The notes beneath the pieces were generated by a model. It made no database searches. It was not told the DNA's origin and worked only from the letters and a program-made list of their open reading frames with translations. Positions 1 through 11,274 of a stretch of DNA of 64,000 bases are shown piece after piece. The first letter of the stretch is position 1; each line of letters begins with the position of its first letter. The position numbers were made by a program, and so were the translations under genes. The stretch is from the NCBI RefSeq assembly GCF_002944405.1, contig NZ_CP024307.1, positions 3,595,001 through 3,659,000 on the forward strand. The letters are read 5' to 3'. This DNA is from Sinorhizobium fredii (GTDB lineage: Bacteria; Pseudomonadota; Alphaproteobacteria; Rhizobiales; Rhizobiaceae).

Positions 1-875
1 TCCCTCGCCGCTTCGACCAGAAAATCGCGTACGGCCCTCACCCGCGGCATCGCCATCAGGTCGCGATGGCAGATCAGCCAATAGGTGCGTTTCAGCTCGA
101 TCTCGTCCGGCAGCACGATCTCGAGATTGGCTTCGTTCTTGGCCATGAAATAGGGCAAGACGCAGAGGCCGAGGCCCTGACGCGCCGCCTTCAGCTGCGT
201 CAGGATGCTCGAGCTCTGGAAATGGGCGCGCAGGCCCGGCTGGATCTCGCCGAGATAGTCGAGCCCGGGCGTGAAGATCATATCCTCAATATAGCCGACG
301 AAGCGGTGCGAACTCAGGTCATTGCGCGTCCGGATCATCGGATGCCGGGCGAGATAGCTTCGCGCTCCATAGACATGCAGCGTATAGGGCGTCAGCACCT
401 CGGAATGATAGGGGCCCGCCTTGGGCGCGGCGAGCGCCACGGCAATATCGGCCTCCTTGCGCGACAAGGACATGATCTGCTGAATCGCCACAAGCTCCAG
501 CGAAATATTCGGATAGCGGCCGGCGAAGTCGGCAAGCCGGTCGGAAAGGAAGAAATTGCCGAAGCCCTCGAGCGTGCTCAGCCGCACGACGCCGCGCTGG
601 GCGGTCATGCCGTCGCTGATGTCGAGCTGCAGCTGCTCCGTTTCCCGCTCGATCCGTTCGGCCGTCTCGACGAAGCGCTGGCCCATGCCGGTCAGCACGT
701 AGCCACGCGGATTGCGTTCAAAGAGCTTGACCTTGAGGGCAAATTCCAGCCGGTCGATACGGCGCGAGACCGTCGCATGGCTGGTTCTCAAACGCCGCGC
801 CGCGGTCGAAAGCTGGCCGGTGCGCGCCACCGCAAGGAAGAACTGCAGGTCGTCCCAGGTGAAATTCGGATTCAT
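1..875 (-). CDS. LysR-family transcriptional regulator (3' end cut by window edge)
   Basis: The minus-strand reading starts at ATG 873-875 (MNPNFTWDDLQFF...) after GGGAGGCGGA and stays open to base 1, so the last residues are missing; 291 codons are visible against about 300 for the family. The N-terminal winged helix-turn-helix (about residues 5-65, TAARRLRTSHATVSRRIDRL) is typical of LysR regulators. The rest fits the periplasmic-binding-like effector domain. It is divergent from the branched-chain ABC transporter operon starting at 1117, so control of that operon is the natural inference. The effector is unknown. Confidence 0.85.
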   Translation of the reverse strand, partial: MNPNFTWDDLQFFLAVARTGQLSTAARRLRTSHATVSRRIDRLEFALKVKLFERNPRGYVLTGMGQRFVETAERIERETEQLQLDISDGMTAQRGVVRLSTLEGFGNFFLSDRLADFAGRYPNISLELVAIQQIMSLSRKEADIAVALAAPKAGPYHSEVLTPYTLHVYGARSYLARHPMIRTRNDLSSHRFVGYIEDMIFTPGLDYLGEIQPGLRAHFQSSSILTQLKAARQGLGLCVLPYFMAKNEANLEIVLPDEIELKRTYWLICHRDLMAMPRVRAVRDFLVEAAR

Positions 876-886
876 TCCGCCTCCCT

Positions 887-906
887 TCTGTTCAAAAATG
901 AACAGA
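887..906. promoter_or_regulatory. 20-bp perfect palindrome, candidate LysR operator
   Basis: TCTGTTCAAAAATGAACAGA is a perfect inverted repeat 12-31 bp upstream of the LysR start codon, in the intergenic space shared with the ABC operon. Position and symmetry suggest an autoregulatory or divergent-control site. The role is inferred. Confidence 0.45.
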
Positions 907-1116
907 TGCTGTTTGCAATTTACGGTTTGACCTGCTTGCTTCCAAGTAGAATTTTCTGGATGTTAAACTTCGAGGCCAGCTGTTGAGGAGCATGTCTGGC
1001 CAAATTTGAACAGAGCGATACGAGAAACGGTCGGGGCCTCGAAAGGTCACCGCCGGGCCCTATGTGTTTGCGCATGACGGCCAGCATCACCCTGGACATC
1101 CTCGGGAGGAGGACAG

Positions 1117-2322
1117 ATGAACAAGAAAGTGATCGCCACGCTTGCAATGCTGCTCGCCAGCAGCACCGCCGCTCTTGCCGACGCGTCCGACGGCAAGGTC
1201 AGGATCGGCATTCTGAACGACCAGTCCGGCGTCTATGCCGATTTCGGTGGCAAATCTTCTTATGAGGCGGCGCTGATGGCGGTCGAGGATTACGGCGGCA
1301 AGGTGTTGGGCGTCCCTATCGAAGTCGTGACCGCCGACCACCAGAACAAGCCCGATATCGCCTCCAACATTGCCCGGCAATGGTATGACACCGAGCAGGT
1401 CGACAGCATCATGGAACTCACCACCTCATCGGTGGCGCTCGCGGTACAGGCGATCTCGAAGGAGAAGAAGAAGATCGACATCGTCACCGGCGCGGCGACG
1501 ACGGAGCTTACCGGCAAGCAATGTAGTCCCTATGGCTTCCACTGGGCCTATGACACCCACTCGCTGGCCGTCGGCACGGGCGGCGCGCTCGTCAAGCAGG
1601 GCGGCGATAGCTGGTTCTTCCTGACCGCCGACTACGCCTTCGGTTATTCGCTCGAGGAAAACACCGGCAACTACGTCAAGGAAAACGGCGGCAAGGTCGT
1701 CGGAGCGGTGCGCCATCCGCTGGCCACCACCGACTTCTCGTCCTTCCTGCTGCAGGCGCAATCCTCCGGTGCCAAGGTGATCGGGCTTGCCAATGCCGGT
1801 CTCGACACCTCGAACGCCATCAAGCAGGCGGCCGAGTTCGGCATCGTCCAGGGCGGTCAGCGCCTGGCGGCGCTGCTCTTCACGCTTGCCGAGGTCCACG
1901 GCCTCGGGCTCGAGGCGGCGCAAGGGTTGACGCTCACGGAGGGCTTCTATTGGAACCGCGACGCCGAAAGCGCCAAGTTCGGCAAGCGCTTCATGGAGCG
2001 CACCGGCAAGATGCCGAATATGGTCCATGCCGGCACCTATTCCGCCGTGACGCAATATCTGAAGGCGATCGAAAAGGCCGGCAGCGACGATGCCGACGCG
2101 GTCGCCAAGGAACTGCATGCAATGCCGGTGAACGACGTCTTCGCACAGAACGGCACCGTGGCGCCGAACGGTCGGATGATCCACGACATGTACCTGCTCG
2201 AGGTCAAGAAGCCGGACGAGAGCAAGGAGCCCTGGGACTACTTCAAGGTTCTGGCGACCATCCCCGGCAAGGAGGCCTTCATCGATCCGGCCCAGAGCGG
2301 CTGCGACCTCGTGAAATCCTGA
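1117..2322 (+). CDS. Branched-chain-type ABC transporter substrate-binding protein
   Basis: A 401-residue periplasmic binding protein (Peripla_BP_6 / LIV-binding type). The signal peptide is clear (MNKKVIATLAMLLASSTAALA, cleaved near residue 22). The mature protein opens with KVRIGILNDQSGVYADFGG, the usual first strand and ligand loop of the family. A strong GGGAGGAGG precedes ATG 1117. First gene of an operon with two ATPases and two permeases. The ligand cannot be read from sequence; rhizobial members of this group take up amino acids, amides, urea or aromatic acids, and the GMC oxidoreductase at the operon end may point to an alcohol or related compound. Confidence 0.9.
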   Translation: MNKKVIATLAMLLASSTAALADASDGKVRIGILNDQSGVYADFGGKSSYEAALMAVEDYGGKVLGVPIEVVTADHQNKPDIASNIARQWYDTEQVDSIMELTTSSVALAVQAISKEKKKIDIVTGAATTELTGKQCSPYGFHWAYDTHSLAVGTGGALVKQGGDSWFFLTADYAFGYSLEENTGNYVKENGGKVVGAVRHPLATTDFSSFLLQAQSSGAKVIGLANAGLDTSNAIKQAAEFGIVQGGQRLAALLFTLAEVHGLGLEAAQGLTLTEGFYWNRDAESAKFGKRFMERTGKMPNMVHAGTYSAVTQYLKAIEKAGSDDADAVAKELHAMPVNDVFAQNGTVAPNGRMIHDMYLLEVKKPDESKEPWDYFKVLATIPGKEAFIDPAQSGCDLVKS

Positions 2323-2335
2323 CCGGCGCCGAGCG

Positions 2336-3118
2336 ATGAGCGTCGACGCGCCTCTTGAGAATGGAAGGCCGCGGGTGGTTCTGTCCGCCCGCGGTCTCCG
2401 CCGCGACTTCGGCGGCTTCACCGCCGTCAAGGACGTCGACCTTGACGTTCATCATGCCCGCGTGCATGCGCTGATCGGCCCGAACGGGGCCGGCAAGACC
2501 ACCGTCTTCAACCTGCTGACAAAGTTCCTGCAGCCGACCGACGGCACCATCACGCTGCTCGGCGAGGACATCACCAACACCGCGCCGGACAAGGTCGCCC
2601 GCATGGGCCTGGTGCGGTCGTTCCAGATCTCGGCTGTGTTTCCGCACCTGACGGTCCTCGACAATGTCCGCGTCGCCCTGCAGCGGCCGAACCGGCTGGC
2701 GACCCAGTTCTGGAAACCGCTTTCGGCGCTCGACACCCTGAACGGCAAGGCCGATCAATTGATCCGCGCCGTTGGGCTCGAAAAGGAGCGCAATGCGGTG
2801 GCCGCCGATCTTTCCTATGGCCGCAAGCGCGTCCTCGAGATCGCCACGACGCTGGCGCTCGACCCGAAGGTCCTGCTGCTCGACGAGCCGATGGCCGGCA
2901 TGGGCCACGAGGATGTCGGCATGGTGGCCGAAATCATCCGCGAGGTGGCGCGCGAGCGCGCCGTGCTGATGGTCGAGCACAATCTCTCCGTCGTCGCCAC
3001 GCTCTGCCACCACGTCACCGTGCTGCAGCGCGGCGAGATTCTTGCAGAAGGCGATTATGCGACGGTGTCGGAGGACCCGCGCGTGCGCACCGCCTATATG
3101 GGCACGGAGGAGGCCTGA
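2336..3118 (+). CDS. Branched-chain-type ABC transporter ATP-binding protein (LivG-like)
   Basis: A 260-residue cytoplasmic ATPase. Walker A is GPNGAGKTT at about residues 48-56, the signature is LSYGRKR, and Walker B is VLLLDEPMAGMG followed by the switch histidine in MVEHNL. LSYG in place of LSGG is usual for LivG-type subunits. It starts 13 bp after the binding protein and is followed almost at once by the second ATPase, so all are co-transcribed. It should pair with the LivF-like subunit as a heterodimeric motor. Confidence 0.9.
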   Translation: MSVDAPLENGRPRVVLSARGLRRDFGGFTAVKDVDLDVHHARVHALIGPNGAGKTTVFNLLTKFLQPTDGTITLLGEDITNTAPDKVARMGLVRSFQISAVFPHLTVLDNVRVALQRPNRLATQFWKPLSALDTLNGKADQLIRAVGLEKERNAVAADLSYGRKRVLEIATTLALDPKVLLLDEPMAGMGHEDVGMVAEIIREVARERAVLMVEHNLSVVATLCHHVTVLQRGEILAEGDYATVSEDPRVRTAYMGTEEA

Positions 3119-3119
3119 G

Positions 3120-3821
<702 letters not shown>

Positions 3822-3824
3822 GTG

Positions 3825-4712
3825 ATGACGATGATCTTCGGTATCCCGCTTCAGGCGTTTCTCGGTCAGCTGCTGATCGGCCTCATCAACGGCTCCTTCT
3901 ATGCGCTTCTGAGTCTCGGCCTCGCCATCATCTTCGGCCTGCTGCGCGTCATCAACTTCGCCCACGGCGCCCAATACATGCTCGGGGCCTTCGTCGCCTG
4001 GCTGCTGCTCGCGCATTTCGGCATCGGCTATTGGCCGGCGCTGATCCTCGCACCGCTTCTCGTCGGTCTCCTCGGCGCCGCCATCGAACGCACCATGCTG
4101 AGAAGGCTCTATTCGCTTGATCCCCTCTACGGCCTGCTCTTCACCTTCGGCCTGGCGCTGACGGTCGAAGGCACGTTCCGCTATCTCTACGGCGCCTCCG
4201 GTCAGCCCTATGCGACACCGGCGCTTTTGACCGGCGGCGCCAATCTCGGCTTCATGTTCCTGCCCGTCTATCGCGGCTGGGCGATCGTTTTCTCGCTCGT
4301 CGTCTGCATCGGCACCTGGCTCGTCATCGAGAAGACGAAGCTCGGCTCGTATCTGCGCGCGGCGACGGAAAATCCGGTGCTGGTGCAATCCTTCGGGATC
4401 AACGTGCCCTTCCTGCTGACGCTGACCTATGGCCTCGGCGCGGCGCTCGCCGCTCTCGCCGGCGTGCTCGCCGCGCCGATCTATCAGGTGTCGCCGCTGA
4501 TGGGCTCGAACATCATCATCGTCGTCTTCGCGGTGGTGGTCGTCGGCGGCATGGGCTCGATCATGGGGGCGATCGTCACCGGCTACCTGCTCGGCGTCGC
4601 CGAGGGGCTGACCAAGGTGTTCTATCCGGAGGCCTCCAATATCGTGATCTTCGTGATCATGGCCATCGTTCTACTCCTGAGACCCGCGGGCCTCTTCGGC
4701 CGGGATGCTTGA
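3825..4712 (+). CDS. Branched-chain-type ABC transporter permease (LivH-like)
   Basis: About 295 residues with roughly eight hydrophobic segments. The N-terminal part (LLIGLINGSFYALLSLGLAIIFG, then RVINFAHG) is the hallmark of LivH permeases. ATG 3825 is preceded directly by an in-frame GTG at 3822, so either could initiate. The end overlaps the next permease by 8 bp, indicating translational coupling. Inner-membrane channel half of the importer. Confidence 0.9.
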   Translation: MTMIFGIPLQAFLGQLLIGLINGSFYALLSLGLAIIFGLLRVINFAHGAQYMLGAFVAWLLLAHFGIGYWPALILAPLLVGLLGAAIERTMLRRLYSLDPLYGLLFTFGLALTVEGTFRYLYGASGQPYATPALLTGGANLGFMFLPVYRGWAIVFSLVVCIGTWLVIEKTKLGSYLRAATENPVLVQSFGINVPFLLTLTYGLGAALAALAGVLAAPIYQVSPLMGSNIIIVVFAVVVVGGMGSIMGAIVTGYLLGVAEGLTKVFYPEASNIVIFVIMAIVLLLRPAGLFGRDA

Positions 4713-5706
4713 CATGACGCTGACACTCGAACTTCAGAAGCAGAAGGAACGCACCCCCATCGTCGCCCAGACGGTGTTTCTCGGGCTCGGCCTCGCGCTT
4801 CTCCTGCTCGCGCCGCTGTTCTTCTACCCCGTCTTCCTGATGAAGATCCTGTGTTTCGCGCTCTTCGCCTGCGCCTTCAATCTGCTGCTCGGCTATACGG
4901 GGCTGCTCTCCTTCGGCCATGCTGCCTTCTTCGGCGGTGCGGCCTATTTCACCGCGCATGCGGTCAAGGAATGGGGCGTGCCGCCCGAACTCGGCATCCT
5001 CGTCGGCGTTGTCGGCGCCGCCCTTCTCGGCGTGGTCATCGGTTTCTTCGCCATTCGCCGCCAGGGCATCTATTTCGCGATGATCACGCTGGCGCTGGCG
5101 CAGATGTTCTATTTCTTCTGCCTGCAGGCCGGGTTCACCCATGGCGAGGACGGTATCCAGTCGGTGCCGCGCGGCCATCTGTTCGGCTTCGTCGACCTCT
5201 CGCAGTCCTCGAACATGTACTATTTCGTACTCGCCGTCTTCGTCATCGGCATCGCCATCATCTGGCGGATCATCAATTCGCCCTTCGGCATGATCCTGAA
5301 ATCGATCCGCGAAAACGAGACGCGGGCCATCTCGCTCGGCTATTCGGTGCGGAACTACAAGCTCGCCGCCTTCGTCATGTCGGCTGCACTGACCGGTCTC
5401 GCCGGCGGCCTGAAGGCGCTGGTCTTCCAGTTCGCGACGCTGACCGATGTCGGCTGGCAGATGTCTGGCGAGGTCATTCTGATGACCTTGCTCGGCGGCA
5501 TCGGAACGCTGATCGGACCGCTTTTCGGCGCCGCACTGGTGGTGACGCTGCAGAACTATCTGGCGACCTCGGAATTTCCGGTGACGATCATCACCGGCGT
5601 CGTCTTCATGGTCTGCGTGCTCGTTTTCCGCCGCGGCATCGTCGGCGAGTTCTATAATTCCCGCCTGGGCCGCCGGCTCGGCTTCGAGCACCGGCACAAG
5701 CACTGA
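4705..5706 (+). CDS. Branched-chain-type ABC transporter permease (LivM-like)
   Basis: 333 residues, multi-spanning, with the LivM marker [24 protein letters not shown] near residue 60 and the cytoplasmic-loop motif [22 protein letters not shown] that contacts the ATPases. ATG 4705 lies inside the livH tail; ATG 4714 (MTLTLELQ) is an alternative. Last transporter component before the oxidoreductase gene. Confidence 0.9.
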   Translation: MLDMTLTLELQKQKERTPIVAQTVFLGLGLALLLLAPLFFYPVFLMKILCFALFACAFNLLLGYTGLLSFGHAAFFGGAAYFTAHAVKEWGVPPELGILVGVVGAALLGVVIGFFAIRRQGIYFAMITLALAQMFYFFCLQAGFTHGEDGIQSVPRGHLFGFVDLSQSSNMYYFVLAVFVIGIAIIWRIINSPFGMILKSIRENETRAISLGYSVRNYKLAAFVMSAALTGLAGGLKALVFQFATLTDVGWQMSGEVILMTLLGGIGTLIGPLFGAALVVTLQNYLATSEFPVTIITGVVFMVCVLVFRRGIVGEFYNSRLGRRLGFEHRHKH

Positions 5707-5731
5707 CGCGCGGTCCGACAAGAGAAAGCCC

Positions 5732-7327
5732 ATGGAAACGTTCGACTACATCGTCGTCGGAGCGGGGAGCGCCGGCTGCGTCCTCGCCAACCGCCTGTCG
5801 GAAAATCCGGCGCATCGCGTGCTGCTGCTCGAAGCGGGCGGCAGCGACAATTATCACTGGATCCACATTCCTGTCGGCTACCTCTATTGCATCAACAATC
5901 CGCGCACCGACTGGTGTTTCACCACGGCCGCTGAGGATGGCCTCAACGGCCGGTCGCTTTTCTATCCGCGCGGCAAGGTGCTCGGCGGCTGCTCTTCGAT
6001 CAACGGCATGATCTACATGCGCGGCCAGGCGCGCGACTACGACCTCTGGCGTCAGCTTGGCTGCGCCGGCTGGAGCTGGGACGAGGTGCTGCCGTTCTTC
6101 AGGAAATCCGAGGATCACTATCGCGGCGCCGACGACATGCATGGCGCCGGCGGCGAATGGCGGGTCGAAAAGGCCCGCGTTCGCTGGGCGGTACTCGACG
6201 CCTTCCAGAAGGCAGCAGCCGAGGCGGGTATTCCCGAAACAGACGATTTCAACCGCGGCAGCAACGAAGGCTCCGGCTATTTCGACGTCAACCAGCGCTC
6301 CGGCATCCGCTGGAACACCGCCAAAGCGTTTTTGAAACCTGCCAGGCACCGGCGCAATCTGACGATCCTGACCAAGGCGCATGTCCGCAAGCTGATCCTC
6401 GAAGCGAGGCGTGTCGCCGGCGTCGAGTTCCAGCACGACGGCACGACCAAGCGCGCGCACGCTCGCCGCGAGACGGTGCTTTGCGCCGGTGCGATCGGCT
6501 CGCCGCATATTCTCGAGCTTTCCGGCATCGGCAATCCGAAAATCCTCCGCGCCAACGGGATCGAAGTGCATCACGCGTTGCACGGCGTCGGCGAGAATTT
6601 GCAGGATCATCTGCAACTGCGTCTTGCCTACAGGGTCACCGGCGTTCCGACTCTGAACGAGAAGGCGAGCTCGGTCCTCGGCAAGGCGGCGATCGGCCTC
6701 GAATATCTCGTCCGCCGTTCCGGGCCGATGGCCATGGCGCCGAGCCAGCTCGGCATCTTCACGCGCTCGGGCCCCGAGAAGGAGACGCCGGACCTGCAGT
6801 ATCATGTCCAGCCGGTGACGCTCGAAAAATTCGGCGAGCCGGTGCACCCCTTCCCGGCGATCACCGCCAGCGTCTGCAACCTGAGGCCGGAAAGCCGCGG
6901 CTCGGTGCACCTGAAGGGGCCCGATTTTGCCGCCGCGCCCGACATCCGCCCACGCTATTTAACGGCCGAAACCGACCGGGACGTCGCCGTGAAGGCGATC
7001 CGCCTCACCCGCCGCATCGTTTCGCAGCCTTCCTTCGCCCGCTACCGGCCGGTCGAATTCAAGCCCGGACCGAGCTACGAGACCGATGATGAGCTAAAGC
7101 AAGCCGCCGGCGATATCGGCACGACGATCTTCCACCCGGTCGGAACCTGCCGCATGGGGGCTGATCCGGAGAGCGTCGTCGATCCTGAACTGCGCCTGCG
7201 CGGCGTTGAAGGCCTGCGCATCGCCGACGCCTCGATCATGCCGACCATCACCTCCGGCAACACCAATTCGCCGACCATCATGATCGCCGAGAAGGCGGCT
7301 GGGATGATCCTCGCGGTAAACGGGTAG
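5732..7327 (+). CDS. GMC-family FAD-dependent oxidoreductase (choline/alcohol dehydrogenase-like)
   Basis: 531 residues. The N-terminal dinucleotide fold is [15 protein letters not shown] (about residues 8-22), GMC signature 1 surrounds [14 protein letters not shown], signature 2 is [15 protein letters not shown], and the C-terminal active site carries [10 protein letters not shown] plus [13 protein letters not shown]. These enzymes oxidise alcohols or choline with FAD. It lies 25 bp after livM, so it belongs to the transporter operon and may act on the imported compound or a derivative. Substrate unresolved; betA proper is usually with betB/betI, absent here. Converges with metH, 4 bp between stops. 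Confidence 0.88.
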   Translation: METFDYIVVGAGSAGCVLANRLSENPAHRVLLLEAGGSDNYHWIHIPVGYLYCINNPRTDWCFTTAAEDGLNGRSLFYPRGKVLGGCSSINGMIYMRGQARDYDLWRQLGCAGWSWDEVLPFFRKSEDHYRGADDMHGAGGEWRVEKARVRWAVLDAFQKAAAEAGIPETDDFNRGSNEGSGYFDVNQRSGIRWNTAKAFLKPARHRRNLTILTKAHVRKLILEARRVAGVEFQHDGTTKRAHARRETVLCAGAIGSPHILELSGIGNPKILRANGIEVHHALHGVGENLQDHLQLRLAYRVTGVPTLNEKASSVLGKAAIGLEYLVRRSGPMAMAPSQLGIFTRSGPEKETPDLQYHVQPVTLEKFGEPVHPFPAITASVCNLRPESRGSVHLKGPDFAAAPDIRPRYLTAETDRDVAVKAIRLTRRIVSQPSFARYRPVEFKPGPSYETDDELKQAAGDIGTTIFHPVGTCRMGADPESVVDPELRLRGVEGLRIADASIMPTITSGNTNSPTIMIAEKAAGMILAVNG

Positions 7328-7331
7328 CCGC

Positions 7332-10300
7332 CTACTCGGCGGCCTCGGCCTCCGGCATCGGCACATAGTTGAGGATCGGTGATAGCCAGCGCTCGACCTC
7401 GCGCACATTCATGCGCTTGCGTGTCGCGTAATCCTCGACCTGATCGCGCTCGATCTTGGCGACGCCGAAATAATAGGCGTCCGGATGGCCGATATAGAGA
7501 CCGGAAACGGACGAACCCGGCCACATCGCGTAGCTTTCCGTCAGGCTGACGCCGATTGCCGCCTCGGCGTCGAGCAGACGGAAGAGCGTCTCCTTCTCGG
7601 TATGGTCCGGCTGTGCCGGATAGCCGGGCGCCGGGCGAATGCCCTGATAGGGCTCGCCGATCAGTTCCTGCGGCGCGAAGGATTCGTCCGGAGCGTAACC
7701 CCAGAGCTCCTTGCGGACACATTCGTGCATGCGCTCGGCAAAGGCCTCGGCGAAGCGGTCGGCCAGCGCCTTGACCAGGATCGAGGAATAATCGTCATTG
7801 GCGCGCTCGAAGCGCTCGGCGATCGCCACTTCCTCGATGCCGGCGGTCACCACGAAACCGCCGAGATAGTCGTGCCTGCCGCTGTCGACCGGAGCGACGA
7901 AATCGGCGAGGGCAACGTTCGGTCTCCCATCGCGCTTCGTCAATTGCTGCCGGAGCGTGAAGAAAGTGGCAAGCTCCCGCTTGCGCGTCTCGTCGGTGAA
8001 GAGGCGGATGTCGTCGCCGGCGCTGCCTGCCGGCCAGAAGCCCACCACCGCCTTCGGCCTGAACCATTTTTCCGCAATGATCTTCTCGAGCATCGCCTGC
8101 GCGTCGGCAAAGAGCTGCCGCGCCGCCGGCCCCTGGTGCTCGTCGTCGAGAATGCGCGGATAGACGCCCTTCAGCTCCCAGGTCTGGAAGAAAGGCGTCC
8201 AGTCGATATAGCGGGCAAGCTCCGCCAGGTCCCAGCTCTCGAAGACGCGCGTGCCGAGGAAGGCGGGCGTCTTCGGCTGATGCGCATTCCAGTCGAGCTT
8301 CTGAGCATTGGCGCGAGCCTGCGACAGCGGCAGGCGGCGTTTTTCCGCCTCGTTGCGCGCATGGGTGTCGGCGACCTTCAGATACTCGGCGCGGATCGTC
8401 TGCTTGTAGGCGTCGCTTGCCTCCGGCGAAAGCAGGCTCGATACGACGCCGACGGCGCGGCTGGCATCGGTGACATAGACGGTCTGGCCGAGGCTGTAGC
8501 GCGGATTGATCTTGACCGCCGTGTGCACGCGGCTGGTCGTCGCGCCGCCGATCAAGAGCGGAATGTCAAAGCCTTCGCGCTCCAGTTCGGAGGCGACATG
8601 CACCATCTCGTCGAGCGACGGGGTGATGAGCCCGGAAAGCCCGATCGCGTCGACCTTCTCCTGCCTTGCCACTTCGAGGATTTTTGCCGAGGGCACCATG
8701 ACGCCGAGGTCGATGATCTCGTAATTGTTGCAGGCAAGCACGACGCCGACGATGTTCTTGCCGATATCGTGCACGTCGCCCTTGACGGTCGCCATCAGGA
8801 TCTTGCCGGCGCTCTCGCGCGTTCCCCCGCCGCCATTGGCAAGCTTCTCAGCCTCCATGTAAGGCAGCAGAACGGCCACCGCCTGCTTCATCACGCGCGC
8901 CGACTTGACCACCTGCGGCAGGAACATCTTGCCCGCGCCGAAGAGGTCGCCGACCACGTTCATTCCGGCCATCAGCGGACCCTCAATGACGTGCAGCGGA
9001 CGCTCGGCGGCAAGCCGCGCCTCTTCCGTGTCGGCCTCGATGAATTCGGTGATGCCGTTGACGAGCGCATGTTCGAGCCGCTTGCCGACCGGCCACTCGC
9101 GCCAGGTGAGATCCTTCTCCTTGCCCTGTGCACCGCCCTGCCCGCGATAGCGCTCGGCGAGTTCCAGGAGGCGCTCGGTCGCATCGGCGCGACGGTTGAG
9201 CACGACGTCCTCGCAGGCCTCGCGAAGCTCCGCATCGATCGCATCGTAGACGGCGAGCTGGCCGGCATTGACGATGCCCATGTCCATGCCGGCCTGGATC
9301 GCATGGTAGAGGAATACCGCGTGCATCGCCTCGCGCACCGGCTCGTTGCCGCGGAAGGAGAAGGACAGGTTCGACACGCCGCCCGAGACATGCACATGCG
9401 GCAGCGTCGCGATGATCTCCCGCGTCGCCTCGATGAAGTCGACGCCGTAATTGTTGTGTTCCTCGATGCCGGTAGCGACCGCGAAAATGTTCGGGTCGAA
9501 GATGATGTCCTCCGGCGGAAAGCCCGCCTCTTCGGTCAGCAGCCGATAGGCGCGCCGGCAGATCTCGACCTTTCGCACCTTGCTGTCGGCCTGGCCCTTC
9601 TCGTCGAAGGCCATGACGACGACCGCGGCGCCATAGGCGCGCACCAGCCGCGCATGATGCAGAAACGCCTCCTCGCCTTCTTTCAGCGAGATCGAGTTCA
9701 CCAGCGCCTTGCCCTGGACGCATTTGAGGCCAGCCTCGATCACCTCCCATTTGGAGGAATCGATCATCACCGGTACCCGGGCGATATCCGGCTCGGAAGC
9801 CACGAGGTTCAGGAACTCGACCATGGCGCGGGTCGAATCGATCAGTCCCTCGTCCATGTTGATGTCGATGATCTGCGCGCCGTTAGCCACCTGGTCGCGC
9901 GCTACGTCCAGTGCGGCGGCATAGTCGCCGGCGGTGATCAGCTTACGGAACTTCGCCGAGCCGGTGACATTGGTGCGTTCGCCGACATTGACGAAGGGAA
10001 TCTCGTCTGTGAGCGTGAAGGGTTCGAGGCCGGAGAGCCGCATGCGGCATTCGATCTCCGGCACCTGGCGCGGCGGATATTTTTTGACCGCCTCGGCGAT
10101 GGCATGGATATGGGCCGGCGTCGAGCCGCAGCAGCCGCCGACAATGTTGACGAGGCCGTCGCGGGCAAATTCCTCGATCTGCGCCGCCATCGCCTCGGGA
10201 CTCTCGTCGTAGCGGCCGAATTCGTTCGGCAGGCCGGCATTCGGGTAGGCGCAAACGAGCGTGTCGGCGACGGTCGAAAGCTCGTCGATATGGGCGCGCA

Positions 10301-11102
10301 TCGCACTGGCGCCAAGCGCGCAATTGAGGCCGATGGTGAAGGGCGCCGCATGGCGCACCGAATACCAGAACGCGGTCGGCGTCTGGCCGGATAGCGTCCG
10401 GCCGGAGAGATCGGTGATCGTGCCGGAGATCATCACCGGCAGGTGGATCCCCTTCTCGGCAAACACTTCCTGCGTCGCGAAGATCGCTGCCTTGGCGTTC
10501 AGCGTGTCGAAGATCGTCTCGATCAGGATGATATCGGCACCGCCATCCATGAGGCCGCGGACCTGTTCGGCATAGGCAAGCGTCAGATCGTCGAAGCTGA
10601 CGGCACGATAGCCGGGATTGTTGACGTCGGGCGAGATCGAGGTGGTGCGGTTGGTCGGCCCGAGCGCACCGGCGACGAAGCGCCGCCGTCCGTCCTCCGC
10701 CTCGGCGCGCTTCGCCGCTCGGCGCGCGAGCCGCGCGCCGTCGCGATTGAGCTCGTAGACCATGTCCTCCATACCGTAATCGCCCTGGGCGATCCGTGTC
10801 GAGGAGAAGGTGTTGGTTTCGAGGATGTCGGCGCCGGCAAGAGCGTAGCGGTAATGGATCTCCTCAATCACCTTCGGCTGCGTCAGCGTCAGCAGATCAT
10901 TGTTGCCCTGCTGGTGGCAGGCGCAGCCGCCGAAGCGCTCGCCGCGAAAATGATCCTCGATGAAACCGAGCTGCTGGATCTCGGTCCCCATCGCCCCATC
11001 CATGATCAGGATGCGTTCGCTTGCCGCCCGATTGAGGGCCCGGAAGACTTCCGAGCCGTCGGGCCTGGGCGAGAGATCTCCGAAGAGGGACGCGGCGGAC
11101 AT
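7332..11102 (-). CDS. metH: Cobalamin-dependent methionine synthase
   Basis: 1256 residues, the normal MetH length, cytoplasmic; transfers the methyl of 5-methyl-THF to homocysteine through methylcobalamin. Modules in order: homocysteine-binding barrel (about 20-345) with zinc ligands in [11 protein letters not shown]; pterin-binding barrel (about 370-640, [16 protein letters not shown]); B12 cap and B12-binding domain (about 660-900) with the cobalt-ligand motif [16 protein letters not shown]-terminal AdoMet reactivation domain (about 930-1240, ending near [17 protein letters not shown]). ATG 11102 is the natural start. A palindromic operator candidate sits about 48 bp upstream. The gene appears intact and monocistronic. 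Confidence 0.97.
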   Translation of the reverse strand: MSAASLFGDLSPRPDGSEVFRALNRAASERILIMDGAMGTEIQQLGFIEDHFRGERFGGCACHQQGNNDLLTLTQPKVIEEIHYRYALAGADILETNTFSSTRIAQGDYGMEDMVYELNRDGARLARRAAKRAEAEDGRRRFVAGALGPTNRTTSISPDVNNPGYRAVSFDDLTLAYAEQVRGLMDGGADIILIETIFDTLNAKAAIFATQEVFAEKGIHLPVMISGTITDLSGRTLSGQTPTAFWYSVRHAAPFTIGLNCALGASAMRAHIDELSTVADTLVCAYPNAGLPNEFGRYDESPEAMAAQIEEFARDGLVNIVGGCCGSTPAHIHAIAEAVKKYPPRQVPEIECRMRLSGLEPFTLTDEIPFVNVGERTNVTGSAKFRKLITAGDYAAALDVARDQVANGAQIIDINMDEGLIDSTRAMVEFLNLVASEPDIARVPVMIDSSKWEVIEAGLKCVQGKALVNSISLKEGEEAFLHHARLVRAYGAAVVVMAFDEKGQADSKVRKVEICRRAYRLLTEEAGFPPEDIIFDPNIFAVATGIEEHNNYGVDFIEATREIIATLPHVHVSGGVSNLSFSFRGNEPVREAMHAVFLYHAIQAGMDMGIVNAGQLAVYDAIDAELREACEDVVLNRRADATERLLELAERYRGQGGAQGKEKDLTWREWPVGKRLEHALVNGITEFIEADTEEARLAAERPLHVIEGPLMAGMNVVGDLFGAGKMFLPQVVKSARVMKQAVAVLLPYMEAEKLANGGGGTRESAGKILMATVKGDVHDIGKNIVGVVLACNNYEIIDLGVMVPSAKILEVARQEKVDAIGLSGLITPSLDEMVHVASELEREGFDIPLLIGGATTSRVHTAVKINPRYSLGQTVYVTDASRAVGVVSSLLSPEASDAYKQTIRAEYLKVADTHARNEAEKRRLPLSQARANAQKLDWNAHQPKTPAFLGTRVFESWDLAELARYIDWTPFFQTWELKGVYPRILDDEHQGPAARQLFADAQAMLEKIIAEKWFRPKAVVGFWPAGSAGDDIRLFTDETRKRELATFFTLRQQLTKRDGRPNVALADFVAPVDSGRHDYLGGFVVTAGIEEVAIAERFERANDDYSSILVKALADRFAEAFAERMHECVRKELWGYAPDESFAPQELIGEPYQGIRPAPGYPAQPDHTEKETLFRLLDAEAAIGVSLTESYAMWPGSSVSGLYIGHPDAYYFGVAKIERDQVEDYATRKRMNVREVERWLSPILNYVPMPEAEAAE

Positions 11103-11149
11103 GGGAAGTCTCCCGTTCTGAAAACGACAAAAGCTTTGTGGATTAAGTC

Positions 11150-11169
11150 ACATAAAGATATCTTTATGT
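11150..11169. promoter_or_regulatory. 20-bp palindrome upstream of metH, candidate ArsR/SahR-type operator
   Basis: ACATAAAGATATCTTTATGT is a perfect palindrome, AT-rich in a GC-rich context, 48 bp upstream of the metH ATG. SahR, an ArsR-family repressor responding to S-adenosylhomocysteine, controls methionine-cycle genes in many proteobacteria and binds a palindrome of this general type. Assignment to SahR is from memory and needs a motif comparison. Confidence 0.6.
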
Positions 11170-11220
11170 CAACATACGATCCGATCACAATTTTGGCCAG
11201 AGGCAAACAGAGGCGCAACA

Positions 11221-11247
11221 AAAAGCCCGCCGCGGGCGGGGCGGGCC
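11221..11247 (-). terminator. Rho-independent terminator of the AGE/ROK operon
   Basis: On the minus strand the arms GCCCGCC and GGCGGGC with an 8-nt loop are followed by TTTTT, about 27 bp past the epimerase stop. Confidence 0.7.
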
Positions 11248-11274
11248 ATCAAAGGCAAAACCGGAATCGATGCT

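Noticed and set aside
66..986. 306-codon plus-strand open frame opposite the LysR gene
   Set aside because: It is the antisense shadow of the LysR gene, whose minus-strand frame has HTH and effector domains; the shadow has no recognisable family and no ribosome site.
7485..10394. 969-codon plus-strand open frame opposite metH
   Set aside because: High GC leaves long antisense frames; metH is fully conserved on the other strand and the shadow is unlike any protein, rich in Arg, His and Asp.
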